From UBA967 sp044375555 (lineage in GTDB: Bacteria > Verrucomicrobiota > Verrucomicrobiia > Chthoniobacterales > Terrimicrobiaceae), in contig JBILML010000027.1 in assembly GCA_044375555.1 (NCBI GenBank), positions 1-41,894 on the forward strand: a stretch of DNA of 41,894 nucleotides, read 5' to 3'. Of this stretch, positions 16,632-23,977 are shown piece after piece. How positions within the stretch are numbered: the stretch's first letter is position 1; each line of letters begins with the position of its first letter. The position numbers were made by a program, and so were the translations under genes. The notes beneath the pieces were generated by a model that saw nothing but the letters and a program-made list of their open reading frames with translations, searched no databases and was not told the DNA's origin.

Positions 16632-17873
16632 ATGGCGACAACCACACTCGAGCACCCCGATGCCTTGGCGCGCAGCCTCAAGGCCATGCAGGAAACCGAA
16701 GAACTGCTAGGGGAAAAACTGGTCATCAACATGGGCCCGTCCCATCCCTCGACCCACGGCGTGCTCCGCATGATCCTTGAGTTGGACGGCGAGATCGTCA
16801 CCAAGGCCACGCCGGATATCGGCTACCTCCATCGCGGCGACGAGAAAATCGCCGAGAACATGACCTACAATCAGTTCGTGCCCTACACGGACCGCTTGGA
16901 CTACCTCGCGCCGATCGCGAACAATGTTACCTACGCCCTCGCCGTCGAGAAGCTCATGGGCTGGGAAATCCCGCCCCGTGGCAAGGCGATCCGCGTCATC
17001 TGCTGCGAACTCGCCCGCATTTCCTCCCACCTCCTTGGCGTCGGCTGCCTGGGCATGGATCTCGGCGCGACCACTGTGTTTCTCTACACCTTCACCGAGC
17101 GCGAGAAAATCTACAACTTGGTCGAGCAACTCACCGGCGCCCGTTTCACCACGAGCTACACCCGCGTGGGCGGCCAGACCCGCGACCTGCCCCCGGCGTT
17201 CATCACCATGCTCAAGGATTTCCTCGAGACCTTCCCGAAGGCCTTCGAGGATGTGAACAACCTCATCACTCGCAACCGCATTTTTGTGGATCGCTGCAAA
17301 GAGGTGGGCGTGATTTCGAAGGAGGACGCCATTGCCTACGGCCTCTCGGGCCCAAACCTCCGAAGCAGCGGCGTGGACCACGACCTTCGCAAGAAACACC
17401 CCTATCTCGATTACCAAAACTACGACTTCGATGTGCCCATCGGCACCGTGGGCGATAGCTACGACCGCTATCTCGTCCGGCTCGAGGAGATCCGCCAGAG
17501 CGTTTCCATCCTCCGCCAAGTCCTCGACAAATTGCCCCCCGGTCCGATCAACTGGCACGACCCTAAGTCCACCCTCCCGGACAAAGAGTCGGTCCTCACG
17601 AAGATGGAGGAACTCATCCACCACTTCATTGTCGCCACCGAAGGCGTCCACGCCCCCGCCGGGGAGGTCTATTTCGGTGCGGAAAACCCGAAAGGCGAGC
17701 TGGGATTTTACATTTACAGCAAAGGCGGAGGCGTCCCCTACCGCCTGAAAATCCGCTCGCCCTCGTTCTGCAACATCAGCATCCTCTCCAAGATGCTACC
17801 CGGATCGATGGTCTCCGATGTCGTGACGATTCTCGGCTCGCTCGATCCCGTCTTCGGCGAAGTGGACCGCTGA
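16632..17873 (+). CDS. nuoD: NADH-quinone oxidoreductase subunit D (49-kDa subunit)
   Basis: The 413-residue protein is the peripheral-arm subunit of complex I that forms part of the quinone-binding site. GPSHPSTHGVLR (35-46) contains His38 and His42, the second matching the quinone-site histidine. RLDY (88-91) supplies Tyr91, the partner tyrosine. LHRGDEKIAE and the C-terminal VFGEVDR end are also typical. The ATG at 16632 was chosen because homology begins just after it and the 58 codons upstream are unrelated. No nuoC, nuoE or other complex I gene flanks it: the neighbours are tRNA-Arg and a PTS EIIA gene. All key residues are intact, so it is not decaying. Confidence 0.95.
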   Translation: MATTTLEHPDALARSLKAMQETEELLGEKLVINMGPSHPSTHGVLRMILELDGEIVTKATPDIGYLHRGDEKIAENMTYNQFVPYTDRLDYLAPIANNVTYALAVEKLMGWEIPPRGKAIRVICCELARISSHLLGVGCLGMDLGATTVFLYTFTEREKIYNLVEQLTGARFTTSYTRVGGQTRDLPPAFITMLKDFLETFPKAFEDVNNLITRNRIFVDRCKEVGVISKEDAIAYGLSGPNLRSSGVDHDLRKKHPYLDYQNYDFDVPIGTVGDSYDRYLVRLEEIRQSVSILRQVLDKLPPGPINWHDPKSTLPDKESVLTKMEELIHHFIVATEGVHAPAGEVYFGAENPKGELGFYIYSKGGGVPYRLKIRSPSFCNISILSKMLPGSMVSDVVTILGSLDPVFGEVDR

Positions 17874-17954
17874 TGGAAGTCCCGAACCGCCCGCAACCGG
17901 CAGCCGCGCTCGCCGGCCATGCTTCGGCAACGCTCAACCCATTCACCTACTGAA

Positions 17955-18422
17955 ATGACCCTGGCCAACCTTTTATCAGAGTCGCAGATCATCCCCGAGA
18001 TGGCTGCCAAGGAACGCTGGCAAGCCATCCAAGAGCTGGTTGACTGCCTTGTGGCATCCGGCAAAGTCGATCGCGCCGACGAGGAGGCCATCCTCGAATC
18101 CATCCGTCAGCGCGAGGAAACCATGAGCACCGGCATCGGCTTCGGCATCGCGATCCCACACGCCTCCTCCTCGAAGGTCGGCGAGGTCGTAGCCGCTTTC
18201 GGGCGCTCCTCCGTCGGCATCCAGTTCGATGCCCTCGACGGCGAACCCGTCTTCTTCATCGTGCTCTTCGTGGTGCCGAAGGATCAGTTCCAGACCCACC
18301 TCCGCACCCTCGCCGCGATCGCAAAATTCTTGAACGACAAAACGGTCCGCGAAGAACTCACTAAAGCCGAGAACATCCCCAGCATTCTCCAAGTCTTCGA
18401 GAACCGCTCCACCCGCCCCTGA
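17955..18422 (+). CDS. Single-domain PTS EIIA protein (fructose/nitrogen type, PtsN-like)
   Basis: This 155-residue EIIA domain of the fructose-mannitol superfamily has its phosphorylatable His at 69 in GIGFGIAIPHA (60-70). No EIIB or EIIC domain is fused or nearby, which points to a regulatory role like EIIA-Ntr rather than sugar uptake, although the substrate path cannot be read from sequence. The ATG at 17955 was chosen because MTLANLLSE is where the family fold begins. It follows nuoD by 81 bp, possibly on the same mRNA. No rpoN or hprK gene is adjacent. Confidence 0.88.
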   Translation: MTLANLLSESQIIPEMAAKERWQAIQELVDCLVASGKVDRADEEAILESIRQREETMSTGIGFGIAIPHASSSKVGEVVAAFGRSSVGIQFDALDGEPVFFIVLFVVPKDQFQTHLRTLAAIAKFLNDKTVREELTKAENIPSILQVFENRSTRP

Positions 18423-18453
18423 AAATCGTAGCGTGGGGTCTCTGGGGAATTGA

Positions 18454-18479
18454 CCACAGAGGACACAGAGAGCACGGAG
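18454..18479. repeat. Dispersed-type intergenic repeat (ACAGAG-rich)
   Basis: CCACAGAGGACACAGAG followed by AGCACGGAG is a degenerate run of ACAGAG-like units. Read on the other strand it gives the CTCCGTG...CTCTGTG...CTCTGTGG pattern found between genes in many environmental bacteria. Only one copy lies in this window. It sits in the 212-bp gap between the EIIA and argS genes. Confidence 0.6.
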
Positions 18480-18537
18480 TTCGCAAATGTTGGCAGACCG
18501 TCACTCCAACCTCAGCGGTCCCCTCCCCTCACTGGCC

Positions 18538-18631
18538 ACTTAAAACTTAATTGATGAAACTTCATTTTACCCTGTGGGCTGCCTCCGGCAGTCTTTCTCC
18601 GCTTCGCTCCGATTCTTAAGACTTAAAACTT
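18538..18631. repeat. Direct repeat pair flanking a hairpin upstream of argS
   Basis: The 11-mer ACTTAAAACTT occurs at 18538-18548 and again at 18621-18631, the second copy ending 3 bp before the argS ATG. Between them, 18576-18594 can fold into a GGGCTGCC/GGCAGTCT stem with a TCC loop, followed by TTCTCC. That could be a weak terminator for the nuoD-EIIA transcript. Why the same 11-mer flanks it is not explained. Confidence 0.5.
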
Positions 18632-18634
18632 CCC

Positions 18635-20344
18635 ATGCCCACCCCGCGCGAACTCCTCTCCGTCCGACTCCGCGACGCCCTCACCGCCTGTGAACTCGAC
18701 CCCGCACGAGGCGAAGTCGCCCAAGCCGCCGACACGCGATTCGGCGACTATCAGGCGAACGCCGCCATGGTTTTGGCCAAGGAGAAAAAAACCAACCCGC
18801 GCCAACTCGCCACCGACATCCTCGCGAAGCTCGATGTCTCCGGCCTCGCCGCCGCCCCCGAGATCGCTGGAGCCGGGTTCATGAACTTCCGTCTCGAAGA
18901 TTCCTTCATCGCCTCCGCCATTTCCTCCCTCGCCACTGACCCCCGCCTCGGCGTCGCCCCCGCCGCCAAGCCCAAGAAGATCCTCGTCGATTTCAGCTCG
19001 CCCAATGTCGCCAAGCCGATGCATGTCGGCCACATTCGCAGCACGATCCTCGGCGACTGCCTCGTGCGCGTCGCCCGTTTCCTCGGCCACGAAGTCACCG
19101 CCGACAACCACATCGGCGACTGGGGCACGCAATTCGGCAAAGTCATCTACGGCTGGAAACACTTCCTCGACCGCGAGGCTTTGGAAAAGGACGCCATCGC
19201 CGAACTCGTTCGCCTCTACCGCGAGGTCACCCGTCTCGAGGAAACCGACGAGGACATCAAACGCACCGCGCGCGAGGAGTTGGTGAAACTCCAAGCCGGC
19301 GACGCCGAAAACCTCGCCATCTGGAAACAAACCGTCGAGCTCTCCTGGCGCGAATTCGAGAAACTCTACGACCTTCTCGGCATCAAGTTCGACGAGCGCC
19401 TCGGCGAAAGCGCCTACAACGACGCCCTCGCCCCGCTTTGCACCGAACTCGAAAAACGCGGCATCGCCCGCGTGAGCGACGGCGCGCTCTGCATTTTCTT
19501 CCCCGACATCCCCACCCTCGATGGCAAGCCCGCCATCGTCCGCAAGTCCGACGGCGGCTTCCTCTACGCCACCACCGACCTCGCCACGATCGACTACCGT
19601 GTGAATCGCTGGCACCCCGATGCCATCTGGTATGTAGTCGGCGCCCCTCAGGCCCTCCATTTCCAGCAAATCTTCGCCGCCGCGAAAATGATGGGCATCC
19701 AGGGCGACCTCCGCCACATCGCCTTCGGCAGCATCCTCGGCGAGGACCGCAAGATCATGAAAACCCGCTCCGGCGAGAATGTCGGCCTCGCCGAAGTTCT
19801 CCACGAAGCCATCGAGCGCGCCCGCAAAATCCTCTCCGCCCGGACCGAAGCCCTGCCGCCCGAAGAGGCCGAATCCACCGCCCGCCTCATCGGCCTCGGC
19901 GCCGTGAAATATGCGGAACTCTCCCAAAATCGCCTCACCGATTATGTTTTCTCGTGGGACAAGCTCCTCGCGTTCGAAGGCAACACCGCCCCCTACCTTC
20001 AGAATGCCTATGTCCGCATCCGCTCGATTTTCCGCAAAGCCGGAGAAACCCCGGACCCCGCCACTCCGATCCTCATCACCGCCCCCGCCGAGCGCGCCCT
20101 CGCGCTGAAAATCCTCCAATACGCCGAGACCCTCCCTGTCGTCCTCGACGACTTCCGCCCGAACATCCTCGCGAATTACCTCTACGAATTGGCCAACACC
20201 TACCACTCGTTCTACGAAGCCTGCCCGGTGCTAAAAGCCGAGCCCGCCCTCCGCGCCAGCCGCCTCGTTTTGAGCGACCTCGCCGCCTGCACCCTCTCCC
20301 ACGGCCTCGCCCTCCTAGGCATCGCCTGCCCGGAGCGGATGTGA
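18635..20344 (+). CDS. argS: Arginyl-tRNA synthetase
   Basis: The 569-residue class I synthetase charges tRNA-Arg. The N-terminal Add-1 domain (1-110) is followed by SSPNVAKPMHVGH, which holds the HIGH-type signature HVGH (130-133), and by GDWGTQFG. The KMSKS region is degenerate, as is usual in bacterial ArgRS (GEDRKIMKTRSG). The C-terminal helical anticodon domain ends in the family's typical PERM. The length is normal and the frame intact. Its cognate tRNA-Arg(CCG) lies 2.2 kb upstream on the other strand, probably by chance. No ribosome binding site is seen. Confidence 0.97.
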   Translation: MPTPRELLSVRLRDALTACELDPARGEVAQAADTRFGDYQANAAMVLAKEKKTNPRQLATDILAKLDVSGLAAAPEIAGAGFMNFRLEDSFIASAISSLATDPRLGVAPAAKPKKILVDFSSPNVAKPMHVGHIRSTILGDCLVRVARFLGHEVTADNHIGDWGTQFGKVIYGWKHFLDREALEKDAIAELVRLYREVTRLEETDEDIKRTAREELVKLQAGDAENLAIWKQTVELSWREFEKLYDLLGIKFDERLGESAYNDALAPLCTELEKRGIARVSDGALCIFFPDIPTLDGKPAIVRKSDGGFLYATTDLATIDYRVNRWHPDAIWYVVGAPQALHFQQIFAAAKMMGIQGDLRHIAFGSILGEDRKIMKTRSGENVGLAEVLHEAIERARKILSARTEALPPEEAESTARLIGLGAVKYAELSQNRLTDYVFSWDKLLAFEGNTAPYLQNAYVRIRSIFRKAGETPDPATPILITAPAERALALKILQYAETLPVVLDDFRPNILANYLYELANTYHSFYEACPVLKAEPALRASRLVLSDLAACTLSHGLALLGIACPERM

Positions 20345-20408
20345 TCCGTTCGCGCTCCCAGCTCGGCTTCTGGCCCGTTAGGCACTCAGGGTTACCCTCC
20401 GTCTTGGC

Positions 20409-22229
20409 TTAGTGGTGCGATGCCTCTCCGGCCCCGCTTGGGATGTGGATTCGCTCAACCATTTCCTGCACCTCCTTGGGAGGATCGCCGCCAAAGGGCC
20501 TCACGAGAAACGCCACCGCGAAGTTGATCAACATGCCCACAAATCCGATTCCCTCGGACGAAATTCCGAAGAGCAATTGTTCCTTCGTGCCACCGAGGAA
20601 CTGGAAATAGACAATATAGGAACTCGTGAAAATCATCCCTGCGAGCATTCCCGAGATCGCTCCGAGTTTGTTCATGCGCTTGGAGAAAATCCCGATCAAC
20701 AGGGTTGGGAAAAATGACGAGGCAGCCAACCCGAAGGCGAAGGCCACCGTCTGGGCGATGAAGGCCGAGGGCGGGTTGATGCCGAAATACGCCGCCACGG
20801 CTAGGCCCACAAAGGAGGCCCCGCGCGCGTAGTTCATCTCCTCGCGGTCGCTCAAATCCGGCTTCACGATCTTTTTCATCAGATCGTGGGAAATCGAGGT
20901 CGAGAGCACCAGCAGCAATCCCGCCGCGGTCGAGAGCGCGGCCGCAATGCAGCCAGCCATGAGCAAGGACACCACCCACATCGGCAACCCGGCCATGGAG
21001 GGATTCGCCATAACCATGATGTCGTTGCCAAACCACAGTTCGTTGGGATTCGAAAGATCCGGCTTGTTCGCCAGCAGACGCTCTCCGCGCGCCCCCACCC
21101 GCTGATTTTCGGGAGCATCGTAGGCCGGGAAAATCGGATTTTCCCCTTGAAACACATCATTCGTTCCTTCCGCCGATTTTGCGGGACCGAAATACTGAAT
21201 TTTCCCGTCGCCGTTTTTATCCACCCACACCATCTGCCCGGTGGCCTCGAATTCCTGCAACCACGCCGGGGCCTCGACATAGGGCGTGTCATGGAGTTCC
21301 TCGATCAAATTCAGGCGTGCAAACGCTCCGATCGCCGGCGCTGTCAGGTAGATCACCGCGATGAAGGCCAGCGTCCAGCAGGCCGAGTTGCGCACCGCCT
21401 GCACGCTCTTCACGGTGAAAAACCGCACGATCACATGCGGCAACCCCGCCGTGCCGCACATCAGAGCCGCCGTGATGCAAAACATGTTCACCATCGACAA
21501 TTTCCCCGTCGTGTATTCCTGAAAGCCCAATTCCACATTGATGCGGTTGAGTTTTTCAAAAAACGGCACCGACTCGCCATTCAACGAATAATGTCCGATC
21601 AATCCCAACTGGGGCACCGGCTGGTTCGTGATCATGATCGCGATAAACACGGCCGGAATCGTGTAGGCGAAGGCCATCACGCAATACTGGGCCACCTGCG
21701 TGTAGGTGATCCCCTTCATTCCCCCGAGACCCGCGTAGAAAAACACAATCGCCGCACCCACCACCACCCCTGCGGGAATCCCGATCCCGAACAACTGCGA
21801 AAACACCACCCCCACCCCACGCATCTGTCCCATGATGTAGGTCATGCAAATGAAGATCGCGCAAATCACCGCCACCCCGCGCGCCCACTTGGAATAATAC
21901 CGGTCCCCGATGAAATCCGGCACTGTCGCCTTACCGAACTTCCTCAAAAACGGAACCATCAAAATCGTCAGCAACACGAACCCGCCAGTCCACCCCATCA
22001 GAAACCGCGAGGCGTCATATCCACTCATCGCCACCGCCCCGGCCATCGAGATGAATGTCGCCGCAGACATCCAGTCCGCCGCCGTCGCCATGCCGTTTGC
22101 CAAAGACGATACCCCGCCACCGGCCGTGTAATATTCCTTCGTGGACCCGGCCCGCGACCGCAATGCGATCACGATGTAAACCGCGAATGTGATCCCGATG
22201 ATAATAAAGTTGAGCGTGCTATTGGTCAT
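20409..22229 (-). CDS. Sodium:solute symporter, acetate-symporter-like large subunit
   Basis: This 606-residue SSS-family transporter has about 13 membrane helices. The N-terminal block EYYTAGGGVSSLANGMATAADWMSAATF is characteristic of ActP and of the DUF4212-linked subfamily that takes up acetate or other short organic acids with Na+. A long extramembrane loop (about 315-410) breaks the core and contains DKNGDGKIQ (337-345), an EF-hand-like calcium loop. LSTAAGLLLVLSTSISHDL follows it. The ATG at 22229 has GAGGAGG 5 nt upstream and overlaps the stop of the small subunit by 4 nt (ATGA). Acetate is the best guess for the substrate; pyruvate or other carboxylates remain possible. Confidence 0.88.
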   Translation of the reverse strand: MTNSTLNFIIIGITFAVYIVIALRSRAGSTKEYYTAGGGVSSLANGMATAADWMSAATFISMAGAVAMSGYDASRFLMGWTGGFVLLTILMVPFLRKFGKATVPDFIGDRYYSKWARGVAVICAIFICMTYIMGQMRGVGVVFSQLFGIGIPAGVVVGAAIVFFYAGLGGMKGITYTQVAQYCVMAFAYTIPAVFIAIMITNQPVPQLGLIGHYSLNGESVPFFEKLNRINVELGFQEYTTGKLSMVNMFCITAALMCGTAGLPHVIVRFFTVKSVQAVRNSACWTLAFIAVIYLTAPAIGAFARLNLIEELHDTPYVEAPAWLQEFEATGQMVWVDKNGDGKIQYFGPAKSAEGTNDVFQGENPIFPAYDAPENQRVGARGERLLANKPDLSNPNELWFGNDIMVMANPSMAGLPMWVVSLLMAGCIAAALSTAAGLLLVLSTSISHDLMKKIVKPDLSDREEMNYARGASFVGLAVAAYFGINPPSAFIAQTVAFAFGLAASSFFPTLLIGIFSKRMNKLGAISGMLAGMIFTSSYIVYFQFLGGTKEQLLFGISSEGIGFVGMLINFAVAFLVRPFGGDPPKEVQEMVERIHIPSGAGEASHH

Positions 22230-22504
22230 CGCCCCTCCTCCCCGTCGGCATACCCGAATTTCGAATCCAGCCTCTTCATGAGCACCGCATAGGCCACCAG
22301 GATCAAAATGAAACAAATGATCGATCCCTGCTGCGCCATCCAAAATCCGAACGGTGCCGTTCCCACCGGCGGCAGATGCTCATCCATCCACTCCCGGAAT
22401 AAAATCCCGCACCCGAAACTCACAAAAAACCAAATCCCCAGCAACACACCGAGAATCCTCAGACAGGCCCGCGAATAGGCGCGGTGATCAATGCTCTTGC
22501 TCAT
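22226..22504 (-). CDS. DUF4212 small subunit of the sodium/solute symporter
   Basis: A 92-residue protein with two membrane helices. The first is LGIWFFVSFGCGILF and the second follows FGFWMAQQGSI, the hallmark of the DUF4212 family that partners SSS transporters. The C-terminus is a short charged KRLDSKFGY tail. The ATG at 22504 is chosen because the family starts just before the first helix. The gene runs into the large-subunit gene with an ATGA overlap, so the pair should be made in equal amounts. Confidence 0.88.
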   Translation of the reverse strand: MSKSIDHRAYSRACLRILGVLLGIWFFVSFGCGILFREWMDEHLPPVGTAPFGFWMAQQGSIICFILILVAYAVLMKRLDSKFGYADGEEGR

Positions 22505-22541
22505 TGGAAAAATAGATCGGGGTGGTGTGCTGGCTTGTTTC

Positions 22542-22558
22542 CGCAAGAAGCGGCCCAA
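22542..22558 (-). promoter_or_regulatory. Possible sigma54 (-24/-12) promoter for the symporter operon
   Basis: On the minus strand TTGGGCCGCTTCTTGCG has the GG-N10-GC spacing and the TTGG and TTGC cores of a sigma54 promoter, with mismatches in the middle of the -24 box. It lies about 40 bp upstream of the DUF4212 start, a workable distance. The same bases also form a small CCGC/GCGG hairpin (22541-22553), so chance is a real alternative. The rest of 22505-22701 holds no gene; a weak GC stem (22666-22692) might end the crcB transcript. Confidence 0.3.
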
Positions 22559-22701
22559 GGGGAACTTTGAAATGAGACATGGAGTTGGAGGTTGGCGAAC
22601 GCGGCAAAGCATCTACCAACAGCCTTCATTTCCGACAACAGGAAATGCCTCAGGGTCGCGACAAAGCCCCCAATCAACTGGGCAAATGGGGCGACTGGAT
22701 T

Positions 22702-23100
22702 TTATTTCACCAAGCCGAGAAGCCAATGGGCGGCAAGGGCCCCGACCCAGACGGCCGCGAGACAGAGAGCCACGCTGGACAGGATATTCACCCCGGCCAG
22801 GAGGACTTGACCGGAGCGCATCAGGGCAAGCGTTTGCAGGCTGAATGAGGAGAAGGTCGTGAAGCCACCGAAGATTCCGGCGAAAATCAGAGCGCGGACA
22901 CCGGAACCCGGATTCCACAAACCGCCCTCGAGCAGCAGTTCTGAGAAAATGCCGATGCCGAAGGAGCCGGCGACATTCACCAAGAGAGTTCCGTAGGGAA
23001 AACCAGCCGACCATGGCATCGCGGCGATCCACTCGGCGACCAGCCAGCGGGCCAGACTTCCAAGAGCCCCGCCAGCCATGACCGCCAAGGCCTCCCTCAC
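22702..23100 (-). CDS. crcB: Fluoride ion channel CrcB (Fluc)
   Basis: The 132-residue protein has four hydrophobic helices and the CrcB signatures GGALGSLARW near residue 9, GTLLVNVAGSFGIG near 40 and GGFTTFSSFSLQT near 77. The family forms dual-topology dimers that let fluoride out of the cytoplasm. The GTG at 23100 was chosen: it overlaps the dcd stop as GTGA and gives the usual family length, whereas the longer frame runs into dcd. It is the last gene of the dnaX-ebfC-dcd-crcB string. No fluoride riboswitch is possible at this junction because there is no leader. Confidence 0.9.
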   Translation of the reverse strand: MREALAVMAGGALGSLARWLVAEWIAAMPWSAGFPYGTLLVNVAGSFGIGIFSELLLEGGLWNPGSGVRALIFAGIFGGFTTFSSFSLQTLALMRSGQVLLAGVNILSSVALCLAAVWVGALAAHWLLGLVK

Positions 23101-23666
23101 ATCCGGGGAATCGTGATGCCGCGCTGGCCCATGTATTTTCCGGCGCGATCGGCGTAGCTCGTCTCGCAAACCTCACTAGCTTGGAAAAACACCACCTGAG
23201 CCAATCCCTCATTCGCATAAATGCGCGCAGGGAGCGGGGTGGTGTTCGAAATTTCGAGCGTCACATGCCCCTCCCACTCGGGTTCGAACGGGGTGACATT
23301 CACAATGATGCCGCAGCGCGCGTAGGTGGACTTGCCGACGCAGATCGTGAGCACCTCGCGCGGGATGCGGAAATACTCGACGCTGCGGGCCAGCGCGAAG
23401 GAGTTCGGCGGCACCACACAGACATCGGTTTCCATGTCCACAAACGAGCGGTCGTCGAAAGATTTTGGATCGACCACGCTGCCGTAGACATTGGTGAAAA
23501 CTTTGAACTCGTTCGAAACGCGGAGGTCGTAGCCGTAGCTCGAGAGGCCGTAGCTAATGACGCGCTCCCCGGTTTCGGATTTCTTGATCTGGCCATCCAC
23601 AAACGGCTCGATCATTCCCTTCTCCGTCGCCATGCGACGGATCCATTGGTCGGAGCAGACTCCCAT
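23097..23666 (-). CDS. dcd: dCTP deaminase
   Basis: This 189-residue trimeric enzyme deaminates dCTP to dUTP for dTTP synthesis. Key parts are SYGLSSYGYDLRVS (38-51), GKSTYAR (111-117) and the block WEGHVTLEIS (131-140), whose Glu138 is the catalytic glutamate with the same number as in E. coli. Asp/Arg residues that bind the triphosphate are retained. Whether it also hydrolyses dUTP cannot be told from sequence. The start overlaps the ebfC stop by one base (TAATG) and its stop overlaps crcB. Confidence 0.95.
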   Translation of the reverse strand: MGVCSDQWIRRMATEKGMIEPFVDGQIKKSETGERVISYGLSSYGYDLRVSNEFKVFTNVYGSVVDPKSFDDRSFVDMETDVCVVPPNSFALARSVEYFRIPREVLTICVGKSTYARCGIIVNVTPFEPEWEGHVTLEISNTTPLPARIYANEGLAQVVFFQASEVCETSYADRAGKYMGQRGITIPRM

Positions 23667-23977
23667 TACATCGAAAGACCGGGGATTTTGAGCCCGCCAG
23701 TCAGTTTTCCCATTTCATCACCCGCCATTTTTTTGGCGTCCTCGACCGCTTGGCGAACGGCGCTCAAGACCAAATCCTCGAGCATCTCGACATCCTTCGG
23801 ATCGACGACCTGCGGATCGATCTTGATCGAGGTGATCTCGCCCGAGCCAGTGGCTTTGACGACGACCTTGCCGCCGCCGGATGAGGCTTCGACGCTGCGA
23901 GCGGAGAGTTGGGTTTGGGCTTCGGCCATGCGCTCCTGCATGCGCTGGGCCTCTTTTAGCATTTTTGCGATGTTCAT
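23666..23977 (-). CDS. ebfC: YbaB/EbfC-family nucleoid-associated protein
   Basis: A 103-residue dimeric DNA-binding protein recognised by MLKEAQRMQERM (6-17), the glycine-rich SSGGGKVVVKATG (32-44), and the ITSIKIDPQVVDPKD strand. The C-terminus is Gly/Leu-rich (GGLKIPGL). Its place directly after dnaX, with an ATGA overlap, matches the conserved dnaX-ybaB arrangement across bacteria. It probably coats DNA or assists replication and repair. Confidence 0.94.
   Translation of the reverse strand: MNIAKMLKEAQRMQERMAEAQTQLSARSVEASSGGGKVVVKATGSGEITSIKIDPQVVDPKDVEMLEDLVLSAVRQAVEDAKKMAGDEMGKLTGGLKIPGLSM

Noticed and set aside
20886..22292. A 468-codon frame opposite the symporter
   Set aside because: His/Arg/Pro-rich reverse-complement reading of membrane helices; no support.
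22505..22701. Fluoride riboswitch connected with crcB
   Set aside because: This gap is downstream of crcB, and crcB itself overlaps dcd, leaving no leader. The conserved riboswitch core was not seen before dnaX either.
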